Assembly: GCA_900199505.1 (NCBI GenBank)
Contig: FZQV01000008.1
Location: 22,523 to 86,522 of the forward strand
Origin: Ruaniaceae bacterium KH17
Lineage (GTDB): Bacteria > Actinomycetota > Actinomycetes > Actinomycetales > Actinomycetaceae
Direction: 5' to 3'
DNA: 64,000 nucleotides
The translations under genes and the position numbers were made by a program. Shown here piece by piece: positions 19,599 to 28,318 of the stretch (positions are counted from its first letter, which is position 1; each line of letters opens with the position of its first letter). The notes under the pieces were generated by a model that saw only the letters and a list, made by a program, of their open reading frames with translations, was not told the origin of the DNA and ran no database searches.

Positions 19599-22500
19599 CT
19601 AGCCGAGGCAACCGGGGCCGAGGAGCGCCTTGAGATCGCCGGAGAGGTCCGGGCCCGGCTCCACGCGGTAGCGGTCGCCGAGTTGCACCAAGTGGGAGCC
19701 GTCTCGTGCCACGACTCTCATGAACATGGGCGTATCGCCGGGGTGTCGCAACAGCAGGTCCCGCAGTTCCGTAATCAACGGTTCGGTGCAGCGCGGCTCG
19801 GCGATTCGTAACGTGATCGGCGCAGACTTCGCGGCGTCCAGGGTGTTGAGGACTTCCAGTTCCTGCCCAATTGGTGTGGGCGCATCATCTCGAACTTGGA
19901 TTCGGGCGGTCACCTTCACGACCTGGTCCGCCGCTAACGTGACCGCCACCTTCTGGTACTGGCCTGGGAAGAACATCACCTCGGTCTCACCGGAGAGGTC
20001 CTCGACGGTCGCGATTGCCCAGGTCTTGCCCTGCTTCGTCACGCGCCGGGACACCGCGGTGACCAGTCCGGCGAGCGTCACGGTCGCGCCATCGCCGGGG
20101 CCGTCCAGGAGTTCTCCAATTTGGATCGACGCGGATCGGTCCAGTAGGTTCTCCAGCCCAAACAGCGGGTGATCGGACACGTAGAGGCCCAGCATTTCGC
20201 GCTCGAAGCCCAGCTTGTCGCTCTTCTCCCATTCCTCCAGATCGGGCACGGTGACCGTCATGGTCGGCTCGGCCGCCTCGTCCATCGAGAACAGATCGAA
20301 TTGCCCGGCGGCCTCATTCCGCTTGATCGAAATGATCTCGTCGATCGCTTCTTCGTGGATCGCAACGAGTGCACGCCGGGTGTGGCCGAGCGAATCGAGC
20401 GCGCCCGCCTTCGTGAGCGATTCGATCACGCGCTTGTTGCAGACCTGGATCGGAACCTTCGAGAGGAAGTCCGAGAACGAGGTGTACTCCCCCGCTTCAC
20501 GTCCCTCGATGATCCCTTCGACCACGTGGATGCCCACGTTCCGGATGCCGGCAAGCCCGAACCGGATGTCCGTTCCCACCGGGGTGAAGTTCTCGGATGA
20601 GGCATTCACATCGGGGGTGAGCACGGTGATCCCCATGCGGCGGCACTCGGAGAGGTAGGCGGCCATCTTGTCCTTGTTGCCCTGCGTGGAGGTCAACAGC
20701 GCCGCCATGTACTCCGTAGGGTAATTCGCCTTCAGGTAGGCGGTGTAATACGCGACGAGGGCGTAGGCGGCGGAGTGCGACTTGTTGAATGCGTAGCCGG
20801 AGAACGGGACGAGGATCTCCCAGAGCTTGTCGATGCATGCATCAGAATAACCGTTCTTGAGCATGCCTTCGCGGAAGGGAATCTTCTCCTTGTCGAGGAT
20901 CTCCTTCTTCTTCTTACCCATGGCGCGCCGCAACATGTCTGCGCCACCGAGCGAGTAGCCAGCCACCTTCTGCGCGATCGCCATGACCTGCTCTTGATAG
21001 ACGATCAGGCCGTAGGTCGTGTCGAGGATCTCCGCGAGCGGCTCGGCGAGCTCGGGGTGGATCGGCTCCACCTTCTGCTGACCGTTCTTACGTAGTGCGT
21101 AGTTGGTGTGCGAGTTCGCGTCCATCGGGCCGGGCCGGTAGAGCGCAATGGTCGCCGAGATGTCCTCGAAGTTGTCCGGGCGCATCTGCCGCAGGAGTGT
21201 GCGGAGGCCACCACCGTCGAGCTGGAACACACCCAGCGAATCGCCGCGCGCGAGGAGCTGGTACGTGGGCTTGTCGTCAAATGGGAGGTGCTCCAGATCG
21301 GGCACGTCCTTACCGTTTGCCTCAATGTTCTCCAACGCGTCGGAGATCACCGTGAGGTTGCGCAGGCCGAGGAAGTCCATCTTCAGCAGGCCGAGGTCCT
21401 CGCACAGTGGATACTCGAACTGCGTGATCTGGTAACCCTCCTTTGGGTGGCGCATCACGGGAATGATGTCCGTGAGCGGCTCCGAGGACATGATCACGGC
21501 GCAGGCATGCACGCCCCAGTTGCGCTTGATTCCTTCGAGCCCGGTCGCGAGATCGATGACCTTCTTGACGTCCGGGTCCTCGTGATAGAGCTGGCGTAGC
21601 CCCGTCGCTTCCCCATAGCGCTCGTAGGTCGAGTCAAACAGCTTGCCGAGCGGAATGTCTTTCGCCGCGACGGCGGGCGGGAACGCCTTAGAGATCGTGT
21701 CGCCCATCGCGTATGGGTAGCCGAGCACTCGTGCCGAGTCTTTGACGGCGGCCTTCGGCTTCATAGTGCCGAAGGTGACCACCTGCGCCACGCGATCGTC
21801 GCCGTACTTCTCGGTCACGTACTCCATGACCTCGTCCCTGCGGCGATCATCGAAGTCCACATCGAAGTCCGGCATCGAGACGCGCTCCGGGTTGAGGAAG
21901 CGCTCGAAGAGCAGGCCATGCTCGATCGGATCCAGGTCCGTGATGCGCAGGGCGTAGGCAACCATCGAGCCGGGACCGGAGCCACGGCCGGGTCCCACGC
22001 GAATGCCGCGGTCTTTCGCCCAGTTGATGAAGTCCGCAACCACGAGGAAGTAGGCCGGGAATCCCATCTGCAGGATGATCCCGGTTTCGTACTCGGCACG
22101 CTGGCGCACCTCCGAGGTGACACCCTCTGGGTAGCGGTACTCGAGGCCGCGCTCAACCTCCTTAATGAACCAACTCGTGACATCCTCACCCGCGGGGACC
22201 GGGAAGTTGGGCATGTAGTTGGCGCCGTCGGCCGTGGTACGGAACGAGACGTCGCATTGCTCGGCGATCAGGAGCGTGTTCGTGAGGGCTTCGGGGACAT
22301 CCGCGAACGTGCGATACATGTCGTCCGTCTCGCGCAGATAGTACGTGTTGCCTTCGAAGGCAAATCGATCGGGATCGTCGAGCGTGGTGCCCGTGGCCAG
22401 ACAGAGCATCGCCGCGTGCGTGTCCTGCTCATCGGCACTCACATAGTGTGAGTCGTTGGTGGCCACGAGTGGCGCGCCGATCTTCTTGGCGAGCTCGATC

Positions 22501-23114
22501 AGGTCCTTCTTGGTACGGTGCTCGATCTCGATCCCGTGGTCCATCAGCTCCACGTAGAAGTTCTCGCGGCCGAAGATGTCCTGAAACTCCCCCGCCGCGT
22601 CGATCGCCTCGTCGAGTTGCCCGAGCCGCAGCCGAGTCTGAACCTCACCGGAGGGGCATCCGGTTGTGGCGATCAATCCTTCGCCGTACGTGTTCAACAG
22701 CTCGCGGTCCATGCGCGGCCATTTGCCCCATTGTCCCTCCAACGAGGCGTGTGAACCCATCCGCATCAGATTGTGGAGACCGGTGTTGTTCTTCGCCCAC
22801 ATCGTCATGTGGGTATATGAACCACGCGAGGAGACGTCATCTTTGCTCTGCTCGGGCGTACCCCAGGTAACCCTGGTGCGATCCCGCCGCGATGTCCCTG
22901 GTGTCAGGTACGCTTCGATCCCAATGATTGGCTTCACACCGTACTTCTGGGCAGTCTTGTAGAAGTCGTACGCGCCAAAGAGATAGCCGTGATCGGTGAT
23001 CCCGAGCGACTTCTGGCCGTTCTCAACCGCCTTCTGAAAGAGCGGGTCCAGCTTCGCCGCCCCGTCCAGCATCGAGTACTCGGTGTGAACGTGGAGGTGA
23101 GCAAAATCCGGCAT
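19599..23114 (-). CDS. dnaE: DNA polymerase III alpha subunit
   Basis: Replicative polymerase of 1171 residues. An N-terminal PHP domain (HLHVHTEYSMLDGAAK, ITDHGYLFGAYDF) is followed by the C-family palm with the catalytic aspartates in MPDFDVDFDDRRRDE, fingers, a tandem HhH region (ALDSLG), and an OB-fold (about 990-1075). Length is normal for DnaE1. The ATG at 23114 begins MPDFAHLHVH; the frame extends 30 nt further but lacks conservation. TACACT lies 7 nt upstream, suggesting a leaderless or nearly leaderless messenger. Confidence 0.97.
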   Translation of the reverse strand: MPDFAHLHVHTEYSMLDGAAKLDPLFQKAVENGQKSLGITDHGYLFGAYDFYKTAQKYGVKPIIGIEAYLTPGTSRRDRTRVTWGTPEQSKDDVSSRGSYTHMTMWAKNNTGLHNLMRMGSHASLEGQWGKWPRMDRELLNTYGEGLIATTGCPSGEVQTRLRLGQLDEAIDAAGEFQDIFGRENFYVELMDHGIEIEHRTKKDLIELAKKIGAPLVATNDSHYVSADEQDTHAAMLCLATGTTLDDPDRFAFEGNTYYLRETDDMYRTFADVPEALTNTLLIAEQCDVSFRTTADGANYMPNFPVPAGEDVTSWFIKEVERGLEYRYPEGVTSEVRQRAEYETGIILQMGFPAYFLVVADFINWAKDRGIRVGPGRGSGPGSMVAYALRITDLDPIEHGLLFERFLNPERVSMPDFDVDFDDRRRDEVMEYVTEKYGDDRVAQVVTFGTMKPKAAVKDSARVLGYPYAMGDTISKAFPPAVAAKDIPLGKLFDSTYERYGEATGLRQLYHEDPDVKKVIDLATGLEGIKRNWGVHACAVIMSSEPLTDIIPVMRHPKEGYQITQFEYPLCEDLGLLKMDFLGLRNLTVISDALENIEANGKDVPDLEHLPFDDKPTYQLLARGDSLGVFQLDGGGLRTLLRQMRPDNFEDISATIALYRPGPMDANSHTNYALRKNGQQKVEPIHPELAEPLAEILDTTYGLIVYQEQVMAIAQKVAGYSLGGADMLRRAMGKKKKEILDKEKIPFREGMLKNGYSDACIDKLWEILVPFSGYAFNKSHSAAYALVAYYTAYLKANYPTEYMAALLTSTQGNKDKMAAYLSECRRMGITVLTPDVNASSENFTPVGTDIRFGLAGIRNVGIHVVEGIIEGREAGEYTSFSDFLSKVPIQVCNKRVIESLTKAGALDSLGHTRRALVAIHEEAIDEIISIKRNEAAGQFDLFSMDEAAEPTMTVTVPDLEEWEKSDKLGFEREMLGLYVSDHPLFGLENLLDRSASIQIGELLDGPGDGATVTLAGLVTAVSRRVTKQGKTWAIATVEDLSGETEVMFFPGQYQKVAVTLAADQVVKVTARIQVRDDAPTPIGQELEVLNTLDAAKSAPITLRIAEPRCTEPLITELRDLLLRHPGDTPMFMRVVARDGSHLVQLGDRYRVEPGPDLSGDLKALLGPGCLG

Positions 23115-23239
23115 GTGATCCAGTGTAAGGACCGCCGCCCACACGTGCGTGAAGCGTCCGGCACACGGCCCACCCGCCGCGTAACAACGCCCAATTACGG
23201 CGTGTCGACAAACACCCGCTCAGCCATAGAGACACCGGC

Positions 23240-23527
23240 TTAGTCGAGTCCCTCCGCCGTCCGCCCAAGAGATACCCCAGACTGCGGGCCGTGAGCATCG
23301 TCGAGCTCAGCGAGCAGCGCTCGCCGTTCCTCCTTCAGTAGCTCGATCAACTGACGAGTGTCCTCCTGGTCAGCGATATCCCGAACTACTTCTGCTCCAT
23401 GCATGCCCAGCTGTACGTCAAGTGCTGACTCTTGACTTGCCAGTCGACGCTCAACCGCTGTGAGTCGGCGCTCGACGTCGACGGGAGTGTCCTGCGTACC
23501 CAGCAAATCGCACCAGTGGTCAGTCAC
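23240..23527 (-). CDS. small coiled-coil protein of the DUF6308 island
   Basis: Unknown family, 95 residues from the GTG at 23527, which has GAGAGGGGAAG just upstream; the frame reaches 23578 without an obvious site. Residues about 14-75 are strongly charged and heptad-like (VERRLTAVERRLASQESAL, LIELLKEERRALLAELDDA). The C-terminal tail is polar. It is divergent from the first DUF6308 gene and shares a bidirectional promoter with it. It is not visibly related to the gene at the same place in the second unit. Confidence 0.55.
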   Translation of the reverse strand: MTDHWCDLLGTQDTPVDVERRLTAVERRLASQESALDVQLGMHGAEVVRDIADQEDTRQLIELLKEERRALLAELDDAHGPQSGVSLGRTAEGLD

Positions 23528-23554
23528 CGAGTCTTCCCCTCTCGCCTTTCGAAA

Positions 23555-23662
23555 CACGCTATATCGGAGCACTGACAAGAGCCCTCCGCGCCGTGTGGGT
23601 GGCCTGCCCTAAGCTCGAAATCGCAAGCAATAAGTGTGCCAATCAAACGGAAGGGCAGCGCG
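23555..23662. promoter_or_regulatory. bidirectional promoter, DUF6308 unit 1
   Basis: The stretch 23555-23620 is clearly similar to 25255-25320 at a constant offset of about 1700 nt. Shared blocks include CGCTAT, CACTGACA, CGCCGTGT and CCTAAGCTC. TAAGCT (23610-23615) can serve as -10 for the rightward gene, and TAGCGT on the other strand (23556-23561) for the leftward gene. The similarity is seen directly; promoter roles are inferred. Confidence 0.5.
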
Positions 23663-24367
23663 ATGAAGCCCGCACCCACGATCCCAGAGATCCTCCTAGA
23701 CGAAGACCTCCCGGCGGAGCTCCTACGTGACTACTTCAACCTCCGTAATCCTCAGACCCTGCCCTACTTCTCTGGAGCCAAGTTCGAGACGCTCGGTCAC
23801 CGTTGGGATCAAGCCTCCACGACGAACAAAATCACTCCGGAGGATCTCCTCGCAGTCTCATGCTTGGCTGTGAATATCCCGGGCCGCGCAGCAATCAACA
23901 TTCTTGAAGAGCAGAAGAAGGACATCACGAAGCTGCTCGAGCAGATACCCGACACTAGCTTGACCTTGTGGGACGCCAGAGAGAGCGACATCGACACGAG
24001 CTCTGCCATGAACAACCTTTGGAATCTACTCAACTCGAATCACAACATGGGCCCGACGACGATCAGTAAGCTGATGGCTCGCAAACGCCCCAATTTGATT
24101 CCCATTTTCGACAGTGTTGTCAGTTCCGCACTCGACCTAAAGAAGTCAACGAACCACTGGACAACGATGCGCGATCTGATGGTGACATCTGTCGAAGGCG
24201 AACTGCTCCATATCCGACTCCAGCGCCTCGTCGACAAGATCGAACTCGACTATGTGACACCACTTCGAGCATTCGACGTGATCGTGTGGTACTTCAAGAA
24301 TCCGAGGCTCAATAAGCGACGACATGAGGAGGGCCTGACTCTGGCATCGGAGCGACCCATTGGGTGA
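23663..24367 (+). CDS. DUF6308 family protein, copy 1
   Basis: A 234-residue cytoplasmic protein of the DUF6308 family, common in actinomycetes and without assigned function. Conserved blocks shared with copy 2 are FSGAKFETLGHRW, NKITPEDLLAVSCLAVNIPG, SKLMARKRPNLIPIFDSVV, HWTTMR and YVTPLRAFDVIVW. The MGPTTISKLMARKRP...PIFD segment recalls a helix-hairpin-helix followed by the Asp position of HhH-GPD glycosylases; this is only a resemblance. The ATG at 23663 has GGAAGGG upstream; a GTG at 23636 is an alternative. It heads the first divergent unit of the island. Confidence 0.82.
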   Translation: MKPAPTIPEILLDEDLPAELLRDYFNLRNPQTLPYFSGAKFETLGHRWDQASTTNKITPEDLLAVSCLAVNIPGRAAINILEEQKKDITKLLEQIPDTSLTLWDARESDIDTSSAMNNLWNLLNSNHNMGPTTISKLMARKRPNLIPIFDSVVSSALDLKKSTNHWTTMRDLMVTSVEGELLHIRLQRLVDKIELDYVTPLRAFDVIVWYFKNPRLNKRRHEEGLTLASERPIG

Positions 24368-24534
24368 GCCCGTCTGAACTTGCTGCCAACCCCCGCTCTG
24401 AATCGCCGTTGCCCGAAGTACGGAATGTGCGTGGACGGCTGGATGCTCACCTGGTTTCGACTTCAGCCCCTCCGGGCCTTCGCTCACGAGAACATGCGCC
24501 ATGCCTTGGTGCCAGTCGGGTGGTCTCAGAGTGT

Positions 24535-25029
24535 TCATTCTTCTTCAACGAGTTCCGCCACTACGTCTTCGATTAGACCAGTGAGGGCTTGACCAAAGGC
24601 TCTAGTCTCGCTCTCGGTGTCGAGGAAGACGAACTGAGTGCCATCGAGACTTGCGCCCATATAGGCTCGGCCACCTTCAGGCCCTGAAGGACTCGCGATT
24701 AGCGCGACTCGTGAATCGACCCCAAACTCTTCATCTAGGGGATCGATGACGGGGAGATCAGAAGCGAGATCAACGGCAACTGCGAGATCATCGTTCCACG
24801 AGCTTATTGACGCCCTATAGCGCTCAAGCGCTGAACGTACGTTCGCAGATATCTCGCTGCGCAGTGTCACTGTCGCCGTCTCAGATGAGTTCTTCCCCTC
24901 AGTGACAACACCCATGGATAGCCAGGCCACATATGCTTCGTGCTTCTCCCGGAGCGCCTTGTTGTACGCATCGAAGACAGATCTCTCTTCCTCGCGTGCA
25001 TTCTGAATCGCATCCTCTGCCTCATCCAC
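24535..25029 (-). CDS. unknown coiled-coil protein, 3' part of an interrupted gene
   Basis: Unknown family. This 164-residue frame begins at GTG 25029 but continues the frame of the 54-residue piece upstream (25045-25209) across a single TAG at 25045-25047. Together they would give about 224 codons. Residues 1-45 are helical and charged (EDAIQNAREEERSVFDAYNK); the C-terminal half contains beta-like VALIASPSG and GTQFVFLDTESE. The GTG has no clear ribosome site, which supports interruption of one longer gene over an independent start. It lies downstream of the second bidirectional promoter. Confidence 0.5.
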   Translation of the reverse strand: MDEAEDAIQNAREEERSVFDAYNKALREKHEAYVAWLSMGVVTEGKNSSETATVTLRSEISANVRSALERYRASISSWNDDLAVAVDLASDLPVIDPLDEEFGVDSRVALIASPSGPEGGRAYMGASLDGTQFVFLDTESETRAFGQALTGLIEDVVAELVEEE

Positions 25030-25044
25030 CGTGATGGGGATAAA

Positions 25045-25209
25045 CTACCCGGAGTCCTTGAAGTACTTCCTAGGTTTCTCGACGCGGAGGACTGGCGAGA
25101 GCTCGGCACTGATCGTTGCTTTCTCAGCCCCCTCCAGTTCTGTAGCCAGAACCTGAACCTTCTCCGATACCCGTTGCAACTCACTGAATAGCTCATCTTT
25201 CGATGGCAT
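25045..25209 (-). CDS. 54-residue N-terminal piece of the interrupted gene
   Basis: ATG at 25209 follows a good AGGAG site at 7 nt. It encodes MPSKDELFSELQRVSEKVQ and ends ...RKYFKDSG at TAG. The helical heptad pattern and the ribosome site indicate a real translation start. Translation past the TAG continues in frame as FIPITVDEAEDAIQ, which joins smoothly to the downstream frame. It may be a true short protein, the stub of a decayed gene, or a sequencing artefact. Confidence 0.5.
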   Translation of the reverse strand: MPSKDELFSELQRVSEKVQVLATELEGAEKATISAELSPVLRVEKPRKYFKDSG

Positions 25210-25254
25210 CGCCCGGCTCCTGCCCAGTCATGACTCACCCATGCTGACCCTGTG

Positions 25255-25381
25255 AACGCTATGCCGGACCACTGACACGAACTCCCCACGCCGTGTCGTG
25301 GCCCGTCCTAAGCTCTGAAGTACAGACAGTTGGTACTCATCCGCAAAGCCGCTGGGTGCCACTCAGCGAAAGGCCCCTGCA
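25255..25381. promoter_or_regulatory. bidirectional promoter, DUF6308 unit 2
   Basis: Counterpart of 23555-23662, with the same order of blocks: CGCTAT, CACTGACA, CGCCGTGT, CCTAAGCTC. Leftward -10 candidate TAGCGT and rightward TAAGCT are kept. It also contains GTGAACGCTATGC, which recurs in the 47-bp palindrome at 26114 and, less its first base, at 26265. Confidence 0.5.
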
Positions 25382-26071
25382 ATGAGTTCGACGGCTTCCC
25401 TTCCTGCGATCCTCCATCCGGAGAATGATGCCCGAGCACGGGAGCTACTCAGCGACTACTTCACGTCACAGGATTGGGAAGGACATCCCAAGTTCAGCGG
25501 AGCGAAGTTCGAGAGCCTCGGCCACGCTTGGAACGAGACGGAGACGTCCAACAAGATCACTGCTTCTGACCTTCTCGCGGTGTCGTGTCTTTCCGTCAAT
25601 GTTCCCGCAACCGCAACGATTGACATCCTCGGCGCCTCCGCAAGGGGAATCTCCGAGCTCCTCGCAGCAGTCCCGGACACGAATCTACCTATATGGGCTC
25701 CTGAAGCTGCCTACCAGATAGACGATCCTGAGTCCGAGATGCAACAGCTTTGGCGCCATCTTCGCAGTTACAAGGACATGGGACCGGTGAAGACCAGCAA
25801 GCTAATGGCTCGAAAGCGTCCAAACCTCATTCCGATCTACGACGATGTAGTCGGAGCCGCGCTGGGAATTCCGAACTCACTGGGACACTGGACCACCATG
25901 CGAGAGCAGATGCTAATCGAGCAGAGCGGGGGTTCCGTTGCACGAACGTCTCAAGGCAATGATCGAAGAGGAGAGTCTCGAATACGTGACCCCTCTGCGT
26001 GCCTACGATGTCATCGTCTGGTCCGCAAACAACCCCCGTCTCCAGTAGGGAGACCGAGGTTGTCCCGCTAG
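25382..26071 (+). CDS. DUF6308 family protein, copy 2, frameshifted near C-terminus
   Basis: Paralogue of the gene at 23663, with the same blocks (FSGAKFESLGHAW, NKITASDLLAVSCL, SKLMARKRPNLIPIYDDVV, HWTTMREQML). After residue about 182 the frame departs from the paralogue and becomes Arg-rich. Removing one G from the run of five at 25928-25932 restores GVPLHERLKAMIEEE and LEYVTPLRAYDVIVW, ending at TAG 26046-26048. The ATG has a GAAAGG site upstream. So the gene is either frameshifted by one base or affected by a sequencing error; the original product would have been about 221 residues. Confidence 0.75.
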   Translation: MSSTASLPAILHPENDARARELLSDYFTSQDWEGHPKFSGAKFESLGHAWNETETSNKITASDLLAVSCLSVNVPATATIDILGASARGISELLAAVPDTNLPIWAPEAAYQIDDPESEMQQLWRHLRSYKDMGPVKTSKLMARKRPNLIPIYDDVVGAALGIPNSLGHWTTMREQMLIEQSGGSVARTSQGNDRRGESRIRDPSACLRCHRLVRKQPPSPVGRPRLSR

Positions 26072-26113
26072 CTTCTGTGACAGTACACCTTCACTGTTCC
26101 GCTGACGATGCCT

Positions 26114-26160
26114 GATCTTGGCAGTCAGTGAACGCTATGCGTTCATTTCGCGCCAAGATC
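26114..26160. repeat. 47-bp interrupted palindrome, copy 1
   Basis: Architecture: GATCTTGGC (9), 7-nt spacer, GAACGC-TAT-GCGTTC (15), 7-nt spacer, GCCAAGATC (9). Outer and inner arms pair perfectly; the 7-nt spacers (agtcagt, atttcgc) do not. A second copy at 26265-26311 has identical arms and different spacers. It lies between the frameshifted DUF6308 gene and the GNAT gene. Confidence 0.9.
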
Positions 26161-26236
26161 GGGCCGCCAACCACTAATTGGATCGTTCAACACGCACCAG
26201 GTTTCGTCCCCGGCCATCCGGGCCTGCGCTCAACGA

Positions 26237-26788
26237 TCAACCGAGATCTGGTGACTCGGTGCGGGATCTTGGCAGTGGACGAACGCTATGCGTTCGCTGA
26301 GTGCCAAGATCATGCTGGGTCGGGCACCGCGACGAGGAAGAGACCACCTTGGACATGTCGTGGTGCCAGATGCCGGCGTCCAGGTAGCGCTCGCCCGAGA
26401 CCGGTGCGTAACCGAGCCGACTGTAGAACTCCATCGCGTGTTCCTGCGAGGAGAGCACGATTGTCACCGCACCGTCCACGGCATATCGTTCCGCAGCCCG
26501 CCGCTCCAAGTACTCCATCAGCCCGACGCCGATCCCGCGCCCCCGCGCAGCCGCCCGCACCGCGAGCCGTCCAATATGCACGTGCCCAGGAGAATCGAAC
26601 AGCACCCGACCCGTCCCGAGGCACACGCCGTCGGACAGAGCCAGCGCATGAATCGTGGTGGGCTCCAGATCGAGCGCGTCCACTTCTTCCTCGATCGGCA
26701 CCTTCTGCTCGTCCACGAACACTTCGTGCCGCACGGCCCAGGCCAGGTTCATGTCGCCGTGCGAGGCAACGTCCCGGTACTCCGTCAT
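26237..26788 (-). CDS. GNAT-family N-acetyltransferase
   Basis: A 183-residue acetyl-CoA-dependent acetyltransferase of the ElaA/PhnO-like type. It has [20 protein letters not shown] at the N-terminus, the acetyl-CoA loop [14 protein letters not shown] (about 78-91), and [20 protein letters not shown] near 120-140. Its ATG overlaps the stop of the pseudouridine synthase gene. Domain sequence ends around [14 protein letters not shown]; the last 30 residues come from a 47-bp palindrome and flanking DNA, so the tail is probably a late extension caused by loss of the native stop. Confidence 0.87.
   Translation of the reverse strand: MTEYRDVASHGDMNLAWAVRHEVFVDEQKVPIEEEVDALDLEPTTIHALALSDGVCLGTGRVLFDSPGHVHIGRLAVRAAARGRGIGVGLMEYLERRAAERYAVDGAVTIVLSSQEHAMEFYSRLGYAPVSGERYLDAGIWHHDMSKVVSSSSRCPTQHDLGTQRTHSVRPLPRSRTESPDLG
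26265..26311. repeat. 47-bp interrupted palindrome, copy 2
   Basis: Same arms and spacing as copy 1 (GATCTTGGC, GAACGC-TAT-GCGTTC, GCCAAGATC); spacers are agtggac and gctgagt. It overlaps the 3' end of the GNAT reading frame and encodes part of its odd C-terminal tail. Between the copies (26161-26264) there are smaller inverted repeats such as CCGAG/CTCGG. Confidence 0.9.
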
Positions 26789-27705
26789 CCGCGCAGCACC
26801 TCCAGTGCGTGCGCCAAGTCCTCCGGATACTCCGACGTGAACGTGACGGTCTTACCCGTGAGCGGATGCTCAAATGACAGCTCGACGGCGTGCAACCACT
26901 GCCGAATCAACCCCACCTCGCGCGCGAGCTTAGGATCGGCGCCATACATCGTGTCCCCCACGCAGGGATGCTTCGTGGCGGCCATGTGCACGCGGATCTG
27001 GTGCGTGCGCCCCGTCTCCAGATGCACCTCGAGTAGCGTGGCCCGCGGCATCATCTCCAGCGTCGAGTAATGCGTGATCGACGGCCTGCCATTCGCCGTC
27101 ACCGCCATCTTGAAATCCGCGCCGGGGTGCCGCCCGATCGGCGCGTCAATCGTGCCCTCGGACGGGTCCGGGTGCCCCTGCACCAGTGCGTGGTAGATCT
27201 TGCGCGGCGTGCGGTCGCGGAAGGCCTGCTTCAGGATCGAATACGCCTGCTCGGACTGCGCGAGCACCATCACGCCGGACGTCCCCACATCGAGCCGCTG
27301 CACGATCCCCTGGCGCTCCGTGGCGCCTGATGTGGTGATCGGATACCCGGCCGCAAGAAGTGCACCGAGTACGGTGGGCCCCTCCCACCCAGGCGACGCA
27401 TGCGCAGCCACGCCCACGGGCTTATCGATCACGATGATGTCGTCGTCCTGGTACAGAATCGTGAAGCCCTCGACTGGCGTGGGCACCACCTCGAGGCTGG
27501 GCTCATCGGGAATCGTCACGTCGAGGATCGTGCCCGCGCGCAACTTGTCCGATTTCGAGAGGGGACGGCCCTCGCAGAGCACGCCACCGCCGTCGGCCAT
27601 GGCTGCCACCTTCGCCCGCGAGAGGCCCAGCATCCGCGCCAGCGCGGCATCGACTCGCTGGCCGTCCAGGCCATCGGGAACGGGTAGAAAACGAGATTCA
27701 GTCAT
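26785..27705 (-). CDS. RluA-family pseudouridine synthase (RluD-like)
   Basis: A 306-residue enzyme that isomerises uridines in 23S rRNA. An S4 RNA-binding domain (about 17-70, [18 protein letters not shown]) precedes the catalytic domain with Asp139 in [14 protein letters not shown] and the later motif [14 protein letters not shown]. The start MTESRFLPV is at an ATG overlapping the lspA stop by 8 nt; the longer upstream frame is rejected. lspA-rluD is a common actinobacterial pair. RluD-like specificity is by analogy. Confidence 0.92.
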   Translation of the reverse strand: MTESRFLPVPDGLDGQRVDAALARMLGLSRAKVAAMADGGGVLCEGRPLSKSDKLRAGTILDVTIPDEPSLEVVPTPVEGFTILYQDDDIIVIDKPVGVAAHASPGWEGPTVLGALLAAGYPITTSGATERQGIVQRLDVGTSGVMVLAQSEQAYSILKQAFRDRTPRKIYHALVQGHPDPSEGTIDAPIGRHPGADFKMAVTANGRPSITHYSTLEMMPRATLLEVHLETGRTHQIRVHMAATKHPCVGDTMYGADPKLAREVGLIRQWLHAVELSFEHPLTGKTVTFTSEYPEDLAHALEVLRG

Positions 27706-28303
27706 TCTCGGGGAGAATCGACTCCCGGCGCACGGGGCCGGGATCGTCGTCGGGTGGCGTGGACTTACTGGGGCGGGAGCCGTCGATCTCAATTCCCAGC
27801 ACGGCCAGCATGGCAATGCCGACGGCGGCCAGCACGATCGCGATATCCGCGACGTTGCCGACGAAGAAGTTGCCATACGCGATGAAGTCCACCACGTGCC
27901 CCTGGCCGAAGGACGGCTCACGGAAGAGCCGGTCAATCAGGTTACCGCCAGCCCCTCCCAGGAGCAGGCCGAGGCAGACGGACCACCACACTGAGCCGAG
28001 TTGCCGGGCAACTCTGATCACGACGGCGATCACAACCAGGGCGATGATCGTAAAGATCCAGGTGGCCCCCGAGGCAAACGAGAAGGCCGCGCCCGGGTTG
28101 AACACCAAGTAGAGGGTGAGCCAGTCCGCGATCAGGTTGATGCGGGACCCATCCGATAGAGCATGAACGGCCAGGAACTTGGTGACCTGGTCGACGATAA
28201 GAACCCCCACGGAAACCAGCAGAACGATCCACACCAGGCGTCCGCTCGGCGCAGGCTTTCGCGTGCGCGGGGCGGCACCAGGCTCGATGCTGTGGCGTCC
28301 CAT
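27698..28303 (-). CDS. lspA: lipoprotein signal peptidase
   Basis: A 201-residue membrane aspartic protease that removes signal peptides from prolipoproteins. Four membrane helices are visible at about 23-45, 78-98, 106-124 and 146-172. Catalytic Asp124 ([12 protein letters not shown]) and Asp153 (VGNVADIAI) are present, with [10 protein letters not shown] hydrophilic C-terminal tail follows. It is first in the lspA-rluD-GNAT operon, after a strong terminator hairpin behind divIVA. Confidence 0.95.
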   Translation of the reverse strand: MGRHSIEPGAAPRTRKPAPSGRLVWIVLLVSVGVLIVDQVTKFLAVHALSDGSRINLIADWLTLYLVFNPGAAFSFASGATWIFTIIALVVIAVVIRVARQLGSVWWSVCLGLLLGGAGGNLIDRLFREPSFGQGHVVDFIAYGNFFVGNVADIAIVLAAVGIAMLAVLGIEIDGSRPSKSTPPDDDPGPVRRESILPEND

Positions 28304-28318
28304 CGGGTCCTCCTCAGG

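Noticed and set aside
24368..24534. Small gene between DUF6308 copy 1 and its right neighbour
   Set aside because: Only short frames without ribosome sites; nothing recognisable in this 167-nt gap.
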